Notes: generated from the sequence alone by a model not told the origin. 64,000 bases of DNA from Eupeodes corollae (GCF_945859685.1 NC_079147.1:108545525-108609524); one strand, 5' to 3'. Counted from the stretch's first letter, positions 42,480 through 54,129 are shown. A program made the numbers and translations.

Positions 42480-43285
42480 CATTCATGGTTATATCTTAGT
42501 ACAAGTATTCTTTTTTCACCACGGTTTAGTTGCTTAAGTGAGAAATGATGTTGCCTACCAGCTTCTACCACAGCATGGTCAATGTATTAAAACTAACTTT
42601 AATTACATTTTATTCAAATTTACTGTTCAAACGCGCATAATCATACGTGTTTTATTTATCACAGCCAAAGTCTGGATAGTAATTGGACTTCCAGCGAATT
42701 CAATGCGCTTTCCGACCCTATAAAGAGAATTATATCCCATTTCTATGCAAACAATTCTTCTTAACTGCACTATTCTGGCCAGCCAACACTAGAATTAAGG
42801 TATGTCGAGATTTTTGCTGAATTAAAGCACCTGATTGAGTTAGTTGACAAGCCAACTCGGATTTGTGACGTTGTAGGCAAACACTCTAGACTTGTTTCTT
42901 ACCTCTGATCCTATAAACATATATGGTCAGTGTACTATCGCCTCTATGCACATTAGACCGTTGTGTCATATCTGCTTATTTCGCATGCCATAAACAACCC
43001 TCTTAAGGTAAAAACCCCTACTAGAACCGTGGGGTAATATGAGAAATACAACAGGGTTAATAAGGTTCTTCCGGAACCTTAACTGGTCACTATTCTTCCC
43101 CGGTATGGACGTTAATTCCAGCGCAGATATGGTAACAAACATAATTTTTTGTGAAATGAGAAATTTTATCCCAAATATGTTGAAATCTATCAAACCCTAA
43201 GAAAATTCATGATTTGATTCGAGCTTCAGAGAGGTTATTAGGATCAAAAAAGTAAGTTTCTGGATCTACAAATCCAACCCCACTA
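42480..43285 (+). mobile_element. LINE-B (jockey-like), endonuclease domain, left part of a nested copy
   Basis: Plus-strand blocks, with frameshifts: YVRNDVAYQLLPQHGQCI near 42530-42585, FKFTVQTRIII near 42617-42650, EFNALSDPIKRIISHFYANN near 42695-42755 (endonuclease), VEIFAELKHLIELVDKPTRI then CDVVGKHSRLV near 42805-42900, YMVSVLSPLCTLDRCVIS near 42920-42972 and FWIYKSNPT at 43258-43284. The reading continues in EEKWNKFKQARK at 45088 after a SINE/LINE-A insert. The apurinic endonuclease-like domain is typical of jockey-clade LINEs. Confidence 0.75.
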
Positions 43286-43569
43286 AAAAAAATTAAATTA
43301 AATTAGGTGGCGCAACAGTCCGTAGAGAACCAGGGCCAAGTGACTTACAATTTTCAACCATTCCTGTGTGCGAGTAATGTTATCAGGAATGGAGGGGACC
43401 TACAGTTTATATGTCGAATCCGAACGGCTTGATTGAGAAAGCACTTCTTCATGACAATTACTCTTGGAGAATTTGTCAATTCCTAGCAAGAGGCAGTAAT
43501 CGTGAATAAAACTGTAAATGGCACAGGCAGGGATCGAAGCCAAGACCTCTCGCTTGACAGTCCAACGCA
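43286..43569 (-). mobile_element. tRNA-derived SINE body (head displaced to 45046-45084)
   Basis: Minus strand: TGCGTTGGACTGTCAAGCGA, GAGGTCTTGGCTTCGATCCC, TGCCTGTGCCATTTACAG, the body, and CGGACTGTTGCGCCACCTAA followed by an AAT-type tail (43286-43304). ACAGTCCAACGCA at 43557-43569 is the left target duplication of LINE-A. The head of this same SINE is at 45046-45084. Confidence 0.8.
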
Positions 43570-45045
43570 ATTTTTTTTTTCAAATAAATTTGTATTAATT
43601 TATTCTGAAAACTATCTTAAAGCTAGACAAAAATGCATAAAACTTGCCTAAATAACCATAACTTACAACTAACTTACTGGTCCCATACGGACACTCTTAG
43701 TTAAAATATAGCACTAAATACTAATGCCTTTCGAGCCCAAAGCTCTATTTAACTGTAATTCATTTTATTTATTTGTGTTAATTAGAAAATTAAAAAAAAA
43801 ATAATTTGATTATCTTTTTATTTTTACTTAAAAACTAACTTTAACTACCTATTCTACCTATAAACTACTGAAAACTAGAACAACCACAGCAGCAAATCTA
43901 TCCATCTTATATTTTTTGTTTTTCATATTTTGTTGTCCTTTTTTCCGTATTCCATGTTTTTTTTTCTATATTTTTTGTTTGCATTTTTTTTGGTGCCAAC
44001 ATGCCTATTTTACTTAAAACTAAACCCTTAAACTATAAAACAAGTATATAAGCCGGCCAAGGCTTACAACCCCATCCCGACTACCCACTATCAAGTGCCG
44101 ATTGAAGCCACCAAAACTGGTTCTCTTGCTTCACCCTATAAGTTCGGTCAAGTTCGGACGCAGCCCTATACTGAACCGAATGAGCTCTGCTCCGCCTTGT
44201 GCCATGACGTCCCGATTGTACAGGAGTCGCCTATCCACGGTTCGTCGTCTGACGTGGTATATTAGCGGAACTGCCAATCTATCCTGTATCAGACCGCATC
44301 TATTTAAAAAGAGGATTTGGTGGAATGAAGCCGCTCAAGCGTTCACTCTCAAAATACTCGTCGTTCGGATAGAACGCCCCGAAAATTTAATTGTTGGTCG
44401 AAGACATACGTAGCTCTTGCAATGTGACCTCAAACGAGTTTTATAAATTGTCAATTCTGTTGATTCGAGCTCCGTTGTATAATACCTCGTCGGAATAGTA
44501 ATGCACGTAAGAAGATTCGGCTTATCGATATAAGCCGGTACAGCATCGTAAACACTGCCACTTGAACACCCGAAACTTCTCCATCTGGGAAGGAGCAACG
44601 TTGAACCACACAGTACAACCCTAATCGATCATTGGCCGTATGAGGGCCATGTAGCAAATGACCTTCACTCTTGGGCCAAGCCGACTGCTAAAAAACAGCC
44701 GTTACGTCAGAGCGAAGGTTCATCTAGCCCTTGTCAGAGCAGCATTTATATGTCTGTTGAAATATAAATACTGATCTAAACAGATACCGAGGTACTTCAC
44801 TACACTTTGGCTCGCTAATCTTTGCCCGTGAAGATAAACCATGATCATCTTGCGCAAAATCTTGCACGTATCCCTCGTGGCCCTAGCCAACGGAGTCCGG
44901 AACAGAATTGTCTCCGACTGCTGGACACTTATTTTCAGTTTCCAGTCGTTTCAATATCGCTGAATCATGTCAAATCACGCTGCAAGAGAATTGTAATAGC
45001 CTCAACCTTTCGGGTCGCTCTGTACGCAATTAGATCTTCGGGGTA
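43570..45045 (-). mobile_element. LINE-A (jockey-like), 3' half from YADD to tail, inserted in a SINE
   Basis: Minus strand from 45045: a damaged YADD (PEDLIAYRATRKVEAITILL), then frameshifted blocks, DAVPAYIDKPNLLTCITIPT then RYYTTELESTEL near 44550-44460, GRSIRTTSILRVNA near 44375-44335, RLAVPLIYHVRRRTVDRRLL then YNRDVMAQGRAELIRFS near 44275-44165, a stop, and the 3' UTR to an A-run at 43571-43581. The insertion is flanked by ACAGTCCAACGCA (43557-43569) and ACAGTCAAACGCA (45046-45058), a 13-bp duplication with one mismatch. 5'-truncated exactly at the polymerase active-site block. Confidence 0.85.
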
Positions 45046-45084
45046 ACAGTCAAACGCACTAACCATCATGCCACGGGTACTACT
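45046..45084 (-). mobile_element. SINE head separated from its body by LINE-A
   Basis: Complement reads AGTAGTACCCGTGGCATGAT then GGTTAGTGCGTTTGACTGT. The 13-bp ACAGTCAAACGCA repeats the sequence at 43557-43569. Immediately to the right LINE-B resumes with ACTGAAGAAAAGTGGAAT. Confidence 0.8.
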
Positions 45085-46150
45085 GAAGAAAAGTGGAATA
45101 AATTTAAACAAGCTAGAAAGACCTCTTAAGGACTTATACGACGCATTAAATTTTTGCTTGACCAGAAATTACGGCAAAAAATACTACAATGTCCCAAAGG
45201 TAGTACAAATTTCTGGTCATTTGAAAAATATGTGCGTAACTCCTTTTGTAAGATCGATTATTAAAGCCAATTTGCTTATAGCACATTTTGCTATTAATTC
45301 GACGCTGCCAATGAGTGACATGACTCCTCCAGTACTTTAAAGTGTAAACGATTCTATGGGACGAATTTTCTTTCGTACACGTTCCGTTACTAGAGTACTT
45401 AAAAATCTTGACATACACAAATCTGCTGGCCCGGATAGTATCCCCGCTATTATTCTGAAGTGGTTTTCTTCAACGCTGTCAAAACCACTGCATAAGCTTT
45501 TTCATCTATCCGACTCCTCAGGTCTCATTCCGAGCGGACGGAAAACCGCATTTGTCCAGTTTATTTCCAAAAAAGGCCAATCTTCCATCAATCAATCTGA
45601 ACACCTTTCAATTGTAGATATGATCATCACAAATTACTTGTTGTGGAGTGATCACTAAGTGATCTGCTAAGTGTTTAGGTTTTCTCCGAAGATGCAAGCA
45701 GTTTTTCACCTCTTCTGATCCGGCTGTAATTTACAAAGCTTATATTTGTCCGAAACTCGAATATTATTTTCATATTTGCGATGGTGGCACAATAACGTCC
45801 TTTGAGTCTTTTGGATATAATTGAATAGGTGATCGATTTATTACTGTGACATTTGCTTCTCTTGAACGTGGCCGCAAGGTGTCATGCATATCATTGTTTT
45901 ATTGATATTTTCACATACAATGCTCTAGTGAAATAGTCAGTTGTATTCGTCCACTTAAAGAATTCAACCGTAACACCCGTACTTCTAGGAATTCTCATCA
46001 ATTTACCCTTAGGCCCAATTTCGGATGTTCTGTTAAGTAAAGAGATCATTTTTTTAGCTGCACTGCACGAATGTGGAATGCTTTTCCAGGCCCAATTTTT
46101 CTACCACTATCCGTTATATGTTCGCAGAATACCAACACAGTTCGTATTTT
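45085..46150 (+). mobile_element. LINE-B, right part of the nested copy, internally deleted
   Basis: EEKWNKFKQARKTS at 45088-45128 continues the frame interrupted at 43285. Then TLKNLDIHKSAGPDSIPAII and LKWFSSTLSKPLHKLFHLS near 45395-45515, KTAFVQFISKKGQSS near 45541-45585 (the PKKG block before the polymerase), and after a deletion of the polymerase core TNYLLWSDH near 45631, FRFSPKMQA near 45678, TARMWNAFPGPIF near 46060-46100. Degraded. Confidence 0.75.
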
Positions 46151-46173
46151 TCGAGTAGCTGTCGAGAGTAAAC

Positions 46174-46400
46174 ATGGCAAAACAATGGACATTGGAGGAA
46201 GCCTATCAACTTATTGAAAAATATGAGTCAGTTGAATTATTGTGGAGAACTATGGATAAATCATTTCGCGATAAAAATAAAAAAAGCGTAATATTAACCG
46301 AATTTGGGTAACAGTTATCGTGTTCTGAAGACAAAATAAAAAGAAAACTGTTGAAAATTGTGGACAGACGTCTCTCACAATTCTTTCCGTTTTACATACT
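46174..46400 (+). pseudogene. MADF-domain protein fragment
   Basis: From ATG at 46174: MAKQWTLEEAYQLIEKYESV then ELLWRTMDKSFRDKNKK and SVILTEFG, stop at 46309-46311, then QLSCSEDKIKRKLLKI in the same frame. This follows the MADF pattern (LIE-YE---LW-----F-DK-KK, then C-----IK-K). The conserved Trp is kept; the second half is stopped and shifted. TCGAGAGTTAAACGCACC at 46975-46992 could be one end of a Harbinger-type element that carried it, but no partner end was found. Either a transposon MADF protein or a host gene scrap. Confidence 0.55.
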
Positions 46401-47014
46401 GGAATCGGAGAAAGGTACTGAAGGCTGCCGTATGAATCACCTGCACAGATCATTCAATTAACTTTTAGTTTTGTCTTCGAAAATAATTTTCGATTCATAT
46501 GTTTACCGAATGCTAAAAATCTAAGTGTTACCAGTATATGCTCATGTAGTGGTATGGCTTCCGTTAATTTGGTATCTGTTATACAAATTATGGGTCCAAC
46601 GTTTTGTATCTAAAATTCAATTTCACTAACTGACAAAAGACAAAAATTTCGAAACAGTTGAGGATTTTCAATTTGAAGTTCTCTTGAAAGAGCATACCCC
46701 GCACCGAATTGGTGACGATGATTTACCCAAGGTTTGACCCAACATTTTTTTTAATTCTTTTTTAAGAACAGTGCCAATAATTATAGCAGCTGCAACTCTT
46801 CGCTTGTAAGAATACATGGCCAACTGATAATATGCTAGCAGAAGAAATTTATCAAGTTGACACGATTATGAGAGTTTCCTGGGCAAGAAAACTCTTAATA
46901 TTCTAGCAGAGAGCTCGAGATAGCAAAACATCTAAAATTTGACTTTCAAATGGACAGTCTCCCGAGAGTTGTTTCGAGAGTTAAACGCACCTTAATGCCA
47001 TCTTTCTTTTCTAA
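46401..47014. other. No gene seen
   Basis: Spacer between the MADF fragment and the next LINE-B copy; nothing further recognised. Confidence 0.4.
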
Positions 47015-47830
47015 TTGACATTTTTTTTTGGTTCTCCAACACTCTTCCACATTTTTATAAATGATCTTTCTGCAATTTCTAATCCGATACAATATTTCGC
47101 TGAAGATAGTACTCTTAGCTTTTCAATGAGACTGAACACCTCGATATTCTCGGTATGTGTGTCACCAGCCACCTCTTGTGAATTGATAACATACGCGATG
47201 TCGGCAAAAATGCCGCAAGGTGTTTGGGTTTCCTTAGGCGATGCAAGAAATATTTTACCCCTTCTGATCTGGCTGTTATCTACAAGACTTACATACGTCC
47301 AAAGCTTGAGTATAGCTCCCAACTCTGGGCTGGTGCTCCTGCAACTAACTTAAGCCTCTTGGATAGTATTGAACGTAGAGCATTTAAATTGATAGATGAT
47401 AATATCATCATAAGTTCATTTACTTCGCTTGAACATCGTCGTAAGGTGTCTTGTCTGACTCTTTTTTACCACTATTTAAACGACTTATGGTCTAGTGAAA
47501 TAGACAGTTGCATTCCTCCCCTTAAACAGTTCAACCATAATACTCAAGCTTCTAGGAATACTCGATATCCTCGAATACAGTATATCCTCGAGCCCAACTT
47601 ATGCTGTACTGTTAAATACAGAGATTCGTTCTTAAGCCGTACTACGCGAATGTGGAATGACTTACCACACTCTGTCTTTCCCAGCCATTGCAATATTCAG
47701 GAATTTAAAACCAATGTGCACCGACATCTACTTCCCTCTCTCCACTTTCTAGTGCTTAGACTGTGCCTCTGCATAATAAGGGTAGTACTATCCCCTTGAG
47801 TGCTTATTATAAAAAAAAATTAAATAATTC
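47015..47830 (+). mobile_element. LINE-B, polymerase end to 3' terminus, best-preserved C-terminal part
   Basis: GSPTLFHIFINDLSAIS near 47030-47080 and FAEDSTLSF near 47096-47122 (FADD box with Asp1 changed to Glu). Then from 47224 an open stretch: CLGFLRRCKKYFTPSDLAVI, YKTYIRPKLEYSSQLWAGAP, LSLLDSIERRAFKLIDDNII, SFTSLEHRRKVSCLTLFYHY, TRMWNDLPHSVFPSHCNIQE, FKTNVHRHLLPSL, stop at 47797. 3' UTR with TGAGTGCTTATTATAAAA. 5'-truncated; one frameshift near 47200. The polymerase is incomplete, so it is inactive. Confidence 0.8.
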
Positions 47831-49959
47831 AAAACAAAAATTTGCGACTTGTGTTACATATCAATAACCATTTAACTCCATAAAAATTTTAAAACTATCA
47901 ATCAGTTTATCAAATTTTTGAGTATAAAACTGTAGATTCTTGCATAATCATAACCTTTATACAAACTATTCATTTAAGGCATCTTATGTGCAACTTTTTT
48001 GTATTATTTTTGTATCAAGCCATCTTTGGTCCTCTTCAAAGTATTGCTTAAAATTATGAATTTGCATTTAGACAAACTTTTTAAAACTTCAATATTATTT
48101 CAAATGCCATCAGGTGTCGAAATACGTGGGATCTGAAAAGACTTTTCCTTTTCTGTCATTTGATGCAATTATGTTAATTAAAAAAACAGGTTCCCTTTTT
48201 AGGACTTAACTTCCACTTTTAAAAGACTTTTCCAAATAAAAAAAAGTCTGTCTGTATTATTTATGATGTCATTAATGATGTTCCATAATTTCAGTTTCAC
48301 TCACCATCAGCATCACAACACCACGCAGCAAGTTTTATCAGATTAAAACTTTGTTGCAATTAATTATACTTATATATTTTTTAGATCTTGTTCTCTTTTC
48401 TTTTGTTTTAATTATTTTAAACTTAAAAATTAAAGAACTTTCTTCTAACATAGATACGATTAATGCCTGAAAAAATGTCTAACGAATTTCTCGAAACACT
48501 TTCTAGATTTAGAAAAAACAAAAATTAATTTTCCAAAAGCATAAAAATGGCTATCTGTCATCAGGAAGGCAGCAGCATTAGCCTATAGTCAAGCCTGCCG
48601 TTGCATTCAGCATTCTAATTCAATTTGTCTATTTAGACGTATCTGATGTATCTCTTTAATATCTTTCCCCAAACGTGCCGGTCATTTCAGTATTCTTACC
48701 TAGGCATTGGATTTATTACTTTGTTGTGGAAAAAATTAGAAGAAAATATTATTGCTTTATCGGAAATCTACTCGACGAATGAGAATTGAGGTAGAAAATG
48801 AAAACGCAATTAACGTCTTATGGCACTGGCATCATATAGCTTTGTGGAAACTTGAAATTATGAATACCTTTACTGCTATTGTAGCTTCTGTAGCTCCAGT
48901 GACCAATTTTAATTTTTTATTATATTTTTGTTTTGTTTAGATACAAAGCAGTGACAAAGACAGTTGGGTTTTACAACAACGATGACCTAAAACAACTTAT
49001 TCATAGAAAATATGTGAATATGAAAATATGTTCAAGACCCAAAAAGGTTTTAATATTTTTCGGTAGTCGTTTTTCTACCAAATTCTTGTTTGACATGCCC
49101 AACCCAGCCAAGCTCTTGCAAAAAAAGTTCATACATTCGCAATTCAAACATTCCAAAACGTTTTTTTGAGTTTTTTTTGCAACTTGGGTAAAATTGTAAA
49201 ACAATTTATTTGATCAATTAAAAATTCACCTCAAATTGGAGCAAGAACTTTAAACTCGGCCACAAATAATTGTTGTCCGTTTTATTTGTATCAAAGTACA
49301 TTTATGGGTTTATTTGGCCACCCATAGACCTGATCTAAATTTGTTTCATGAGCTCGATTGTGCGGTTAAACATCAAGGCTTTCAGGTTTTATTTTTAATA
49401 TTAAACAATAAACCAAAGCTCACTACCCACATCATATTTTTGTATCTGGTTTATAGTTTGACGCGGAATTGTTAATTTTTATTCAAGCAGCCATATGTTT
49501 AAGTATTACGTCATTATCGGTGCACATGCGAAGGCATAGACTCATATGAAGCCTAGAGCTTGTATCTATATACTTTCATGTCTGATTGATGAATTTATAG
49601 TTGGTTTTATTTAGTTTTTTTGTTTTAAGTCTTGAATTAGCAAAGATTATTCATGCATGGGAAATTAAATACTAAAATTATTTATTCAAAATGCAAACGC
49701 TCTGGCGCTGTTGAAGTTTGATAGATTGTGGAAGGATTTCCTTGTTATGGTTTTGTAACTTAAATAATTTTATTCGTACATTATGACGTTAAACAAAATA
49801 CGTATATAAATTGTAAAACGTATTAACTGACGATTTTTGCTTCCACGGTCTTCATCCGAAAGTTGGTAAACTTTCAGGAGGCATGTGTCCCTTCTAGGCT
49901 AATTCTTCTAACATTATTAAACTTTTTAGACATTAAATAATAATAACCTTTTGCTCACA
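47831..49959. other. No gene seen; AT-rich spacer
   Basis: A plus frame at 48933-49169 follows TTTTTGTTTTGTTTAG (acceptor-like) but matches nothing known and shows no donor. Otherwise nothing supportable. Confidence 0.45.
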
Positions 49960-51150
49960 ATAAGCTATATGGTCTCTGGGTATTCCCTAACGGGATATTG
50001 GGTTCGAGGGTAGTTTCCTACAATGTGTTGGAGCTCCCTCCAGCTATACCCCAATATCGACGTTACCTTTTCGAAGCGTATGTCCAATGCATTGCCACTT
50101 ACGTCTCTAGTCTTTAGGTTCCTTACCTGTCTTATCTTCCTATGAAGGACCTCATTTGAACTACGGTTTGGCCAGAAAATCCTTAGGATGTTACAAAAAC
50201 ATCTATTCACGAAATTTTGAATTTTTCTTGTAATGGATGAAGTAATCTTTCAAGCGCTGCACCCATAAGGAAGCATTTGTGCTAAACATTCGTAGCTTTG
50301 GCCCAGAGTTATTCCTCCATATTTTCGATAACATACCGAACGCCGCTTTTGCTTTCGCCGATGCGAAGATGACGTCTTGTTTGGTTCCGCCTTCGATGGA
50401 GACGATACTTCCAAGGCACTGAGAGCTCTCCACTTTTTCCTCCGGTTGCGAGGAAATATTTATTTGATAGGATGGTCGAGTTCCGAGGCTAATCATTTTT
50501 GTTTTGCCGGAATTAATTTTCAGCCGCACAACTTCTGTTTCTCTTTCCACACTTGTTGTCGTTTGATGGAGATCCATGATCCTATGAGAGAGTAGGCAAA
50601 CATCGTTCGAGTAATCCAAGTGCTTTAAATATGATAAGAAAGTCCAAAGGCCTTATCGCTTATCATCAACAAAAACAATATTGGCGACAGAATACAGACC
50701 TGTCTGACTCGGCTATGGATTTCAAAATCATATGACAGAACGTGACACTTGGATCCATCATATTATGTTGCTTTAATAATAGCAATAAGTTTTTCTGGAA
50801 TCCATCCCCTCCGTAAAGCTAACCAGATATACTCCCTGTTAACGCTATCAAAGGCCTTCCGAAGTCGATGAACAGCAGGTGTAGTGGTGCTCGATAATCA
50901 AAGCACTGTTCAATAATGATCCGCAGGGTGTTGAATAGATCAATACAGGAGGATCCAGCACGGAATCCTGCTTGTTCGGCATCGAGTGTGACCTCAAGGT
51001 GTTCTCTGATGCGTTTCAGTACGACTTTTGCTACTATTTTGGCAACGGCAGGTAGAACGCAAATTCCTCTCCAGTTTTGGCATTTTGTTAGATCTCCTTT
51101 TTTTGGGAGCTTGAAGATAACTTTCTTCTTCATCGGAAAAGCTTTCGGTG
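49960..51150 (-). mobile_element. LINE-D, reverse transcriptase to C-terminus, broken
   Basis: Minus strand: FKLPKKGDLTKCQNWRGICV then VVLKRIREHLEVTLDAEQAG and FRAGSSCIDLFNTL near 51110-50925 (polymerase motifs 1-2), APLHLLFIDFGRPLIAL near 50883-50835 (motif A with Asp), NDVCLLSHRIMDL near 50607-50568 (remnant of ADD), LKINSGKTKMISLGT near 50525-50480, SSQCLGSIVSIEGGTKQDVI near 50432-50373, CNILRIFWPNRSSNEVLHRK near 50195-50135. The clade is the one with EQAGFR and DFADDI-type motifs. The middle of the polymerase, including one active-site Asp, is missing. A sister copy lies at 51640-52150. Confidence 0.75.
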
Positions 51151-51224
51151 GTCCAGGTTTCTTTTATGAGCGGATGAAGCGGATGATACCTTTGGTTGAA
51201 AGAGATTGAAACTAAGGTTGTAAT

Positions 51225-51620
51225 ATTCACTAATTTGGTAGTGAGTAAGACAATTACGTTAGTCAACAAGAAAACTGCGTTAGTCAATACGATAGCTGCT
51301 TAGTCAATATGACAACTTCGGAAGTCATTTTGATAACTGGTAGTCAATACCACAACTGTTGTAGTCAATATGACATTTTTTTCTGAAAACACGGATACTC
51401 AATATGACAATCGTTGATAATCAATTTCGGTAGTCAATATGACAACCAAATTGTAGTATCGACTACCGAAGTTGTTCTATCGACTACTTTTGTTGTCATA
51501 TTGACTTTTTGAAATTGACAATAGAAAATTGTTTTATTGACTATCCAGTAGTCAATTTTTTAAAAGATGGTTGTCATATTAACTATTTTGGTAGTCAATT
51601 CGACAATTTGGCCAAATTTC
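51225..51620. repeat. Degenerate 20-24 bp array, consensus GGTAGTCAATATGACAACT, in both orientations
   Basis: About ten forward units occupy 51230-51450 (for example TTAGTCAATATGACAACTTC, GTAGTCAATATGACATTTTT, GGTAGTCAATATGACAACCA), followed at 51480-51620 by inverted units (GTTGTCATATTGAC, GTTGTCATATTAAC) mixed with forward ones (AGTAGTCAATTTTTTAAAAG, GGTAGTCAATTCGACAATTT). It sits between two LINE-D fragments of the same orientation. Function unknown. Confidence 0.7.
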
Positions 51621-51639
51621 AAGTTGGCTATCGGCGATT

Positions 51640-52150
51640 GTTAATATGAACATTTTTGTTTGTGCGTTATCCTTTCTTGAATGCCTGCGGTTTCATACAG
51701 TATTGATTCGACATTTGAAAGGAACAGTGGTAAATTTGTCTTTCCGCTGAGAGAGGGAGAATTGGCGGTTCCGGCTTCAGCCATACTTACAATTATAAGG
51801 TACTTAAAACTCTCTACTTTTTTTCTGATTGCTTTAGGCTTAGTCTTTCTTTTGTTGATCTTCGCCCCACGATTTCTGGTTCTCTCTACACTATTATTGA
51901 TATAGATTCAATATCTTGCGTGCGTTATCAACCTTACATCGTCTGCAAAATTTCAATTTTGAAAAGGTGTGTTGTGAGAGTCAATCTTATTTCTTCGTTT
52001 CCTATTAAGATCACCAACAGCACAACGCTGATCGGTATGCAACTCTGATTGACTGCACTTTGGACTTCAAAATACTCCGATAAACAATTACCGTGTAAGA
52101 CGTGACATTTGACACACTGTCTTATGTGTTTTAAGCCCTGCATCACAAAT
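51640..52150 (-). mobile_element. LINE-D, second copy (polymerase middle)
   Basis: Minus strand: VLHGNCLSEYFEVQSAVNQS then CIPISVVLLVILIGNEEIRL near 52095-51980 (family pattern L-x-FEV-SGVRQGCILSP), FKIEILQTM at the ADD region, ERLSLKQSEKK and RVLSTL near 51830-51790, SNQYCMKP near 51710. Frameshifted and without catalytic Asp pair. Confidence 0.65.
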
Positions 52151-52449
52151 TTTCACTTTGAAACTGTTCTTACAAAAAAAGATTCAGAATATTATAAAAC
52201 TGGAACTAGGTTTACTCTGGTTAATGATGATATTGGGATGTACATATTTAGGAGTCTTAGACTTTTTGTTGTAACTATATGTATATGCATACATTCGAAA
52301 AGCTATTAATATGACAGTACATGTGAATGAAAAAATGTAACGCTTCTTTGTAGAATCTTCATAGTCTTACGTATGACCAATATTTCAAAAAGGACCAATC
52401 GTCATTGTTCAGGAACAACTACAGTGAACTCAACCATTTTTAAAACCAG
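52151..52449. other. Spacer, nothing recognised
   Basis: Between LINE-D and LINE-B; no feature supported. Confidence 0.4.
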
Positions 52450-53985
52450 AAACATTATTTCCTCGACAGTTACTCAGTTTAAGAAAAAGTATTTGCTTCA
52501 AAATGAGAGATGAACTTGTTCTTATAAATTTTATACGATTTAGACCAAAACTTCTGACAAAATGTGATCTGTGCAACCTTAAGAAAAAATTAACAAATTC
52601 TCAATGTCCCAAAGGCAGTAAGAATTGTTGGTCATTTTTAAAAATGAATTCTAACTCTTCCTCGGTCATTGCTTCCAAAGCACTTCGCAAAAAATTCCAT
52701 TTTACCTAATAGTGTCATGGCTTCCCTAGTTCTTCAAATTGTTAATGATTGTATGGGACTAATTTTTTTCGTTCGTTCCGAGTAATTGGAAAACAGCATT
52801 TTTTCACCCAACCCTTAAAGAGGCGAATCTTCTTTTTCATCAAATTATCGTCCGATAGCACTAACTTCCTTTTTTTCTTCATCAAAAGCATCTTAATGAC
52901 CGACGGGTCCATTGGTGATCTCATGGTTCATCTCACCGAATATTGGAACAAATATTTCCCTCGTTTTGGAGAAAGCAAGATTATTGCACTTGATATTTTA
53001 AAGGCATTTGATAAAGTCTAGCATCTTGCTCTCTTATCGAAAATGTGTGATTTCGGTATTGACGAATCTCTATTTCGTTGGATTAGAAATTTTCTTTTGA
53101 ACCGTTCAATACAAGTTCTTTTGGAAGGATTCAAGTCTGAAACCCATAAAATAAATGCTGGTGCTCCCTAGGGCATGACATGATTTCATGTCTGCTACTT
53201 CTAATCCAATATATTGTTTTGCTGACGATAGCACTCTTAGCTTTTCATATTCGTTTCTAGACTTACAACCCTCCTCTTCGGGTGTGGAACTGCAACGAAA
53301 AAATATGATAAGCTCATGAAATTCCAATCTGCACAGCATTTTACCATAAGGAGTACAAACAGTGTGGAATTTAATGTTTCATAAACCCAATGCTATCTTG
53401 TATCTTTAAAGCGAGATAAACCCTCTTTGCCACTATCTAATAGTGTCACTTGTATCAATGTGCATCAGCAACCAGCTTTTGTGGAGCACACAAGCGATGT
53501 GGCCAAAAAAGCCAAAAGATGTATAGGTTTTTTGAGACTTGAAACTTGAATATAACTCTCATCTCTGGGCTGGTGCTCCAGTAACTTATTTAAGCCTCTT
53601 GGACAGTATTCAAAGAAGAGCTTTTAAAACGATTGGTGACATTAACATCATCAACTCAATTACGTCACTCAAACATCAACGCAAGGTTTATTATCTTCCC
53701 TTTTTTACTGTAATTTTAATGTACTATGCTATAGTGAAATAGCTTTTTGCATTCCCTCCACTAAACAATTTAACCGTAATACCAGCGCTTCTTAGAATTC
53801 CCATCAGTTTACTCTTGAGCCAAAATTCGGCCGTATTATGGAGATTCATTTTTTAGCCTTACTACTCGAATTTGGAACGCCTTGCCACGCTCTATTCTTT
53901 CTTTTCCTAATGCTCATACTGTGTCTTAGGCATATTAAAGGTAAACCTTTTAGTGTTCGCCAATTATATAAACAAAAAAAAGATC
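52450..53985 (+). mobile_element. LINE-B, linker, polymerase and C-terminus, broken
   Basis: NSQCPKGSKNCWSF near 52590-52632, KSILMTDGSIGDLMVHLTEY near 52880-52940, IIALDILKAFDKV near 52980-53018 (motif A, catalytic Asp kept, then stop), LALLSKMCDFGIDESLFRWI then RNFLLNRSIQVLLEGF near 53027-53130, a stopped VPQG block near 53160, PSLPLSNSVTCI near 53425-53460, RCIGFLRLET near 53520, LSLLDSIQRRAFKTIGDINI near 53592-53650. Same block order as the 47 kb copy, giving a fuller picture of LINE-B ORF2. Confidence 0.8.
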
Positions 53986-54129
53986 AATAGTCTTATACTC
54001 TCCAAAACGATGTAAAGATTTTTTCCACTGTTCAGTGAAATAAAATATGAGGTCTCCTAATGCTACCGTAATCTATATTGCAGGTCATTAAGAAGCTTTC
54101 GTTTTTCAGGATGTTTCTTAAGCTGAAAA

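Noticed and set aside
44102..44413. 103-codon plus-strand frame
   Set aside because: Antisense of the LINE-A C-terminus (minus-strand reading DRRLLYNRDVMAQGR).
48933..49169. Exon after an acceptor-like TTTTGTTTAG
   Set aside because: No donor at its end, no homology, and the sequence is ordinary AT-rich.
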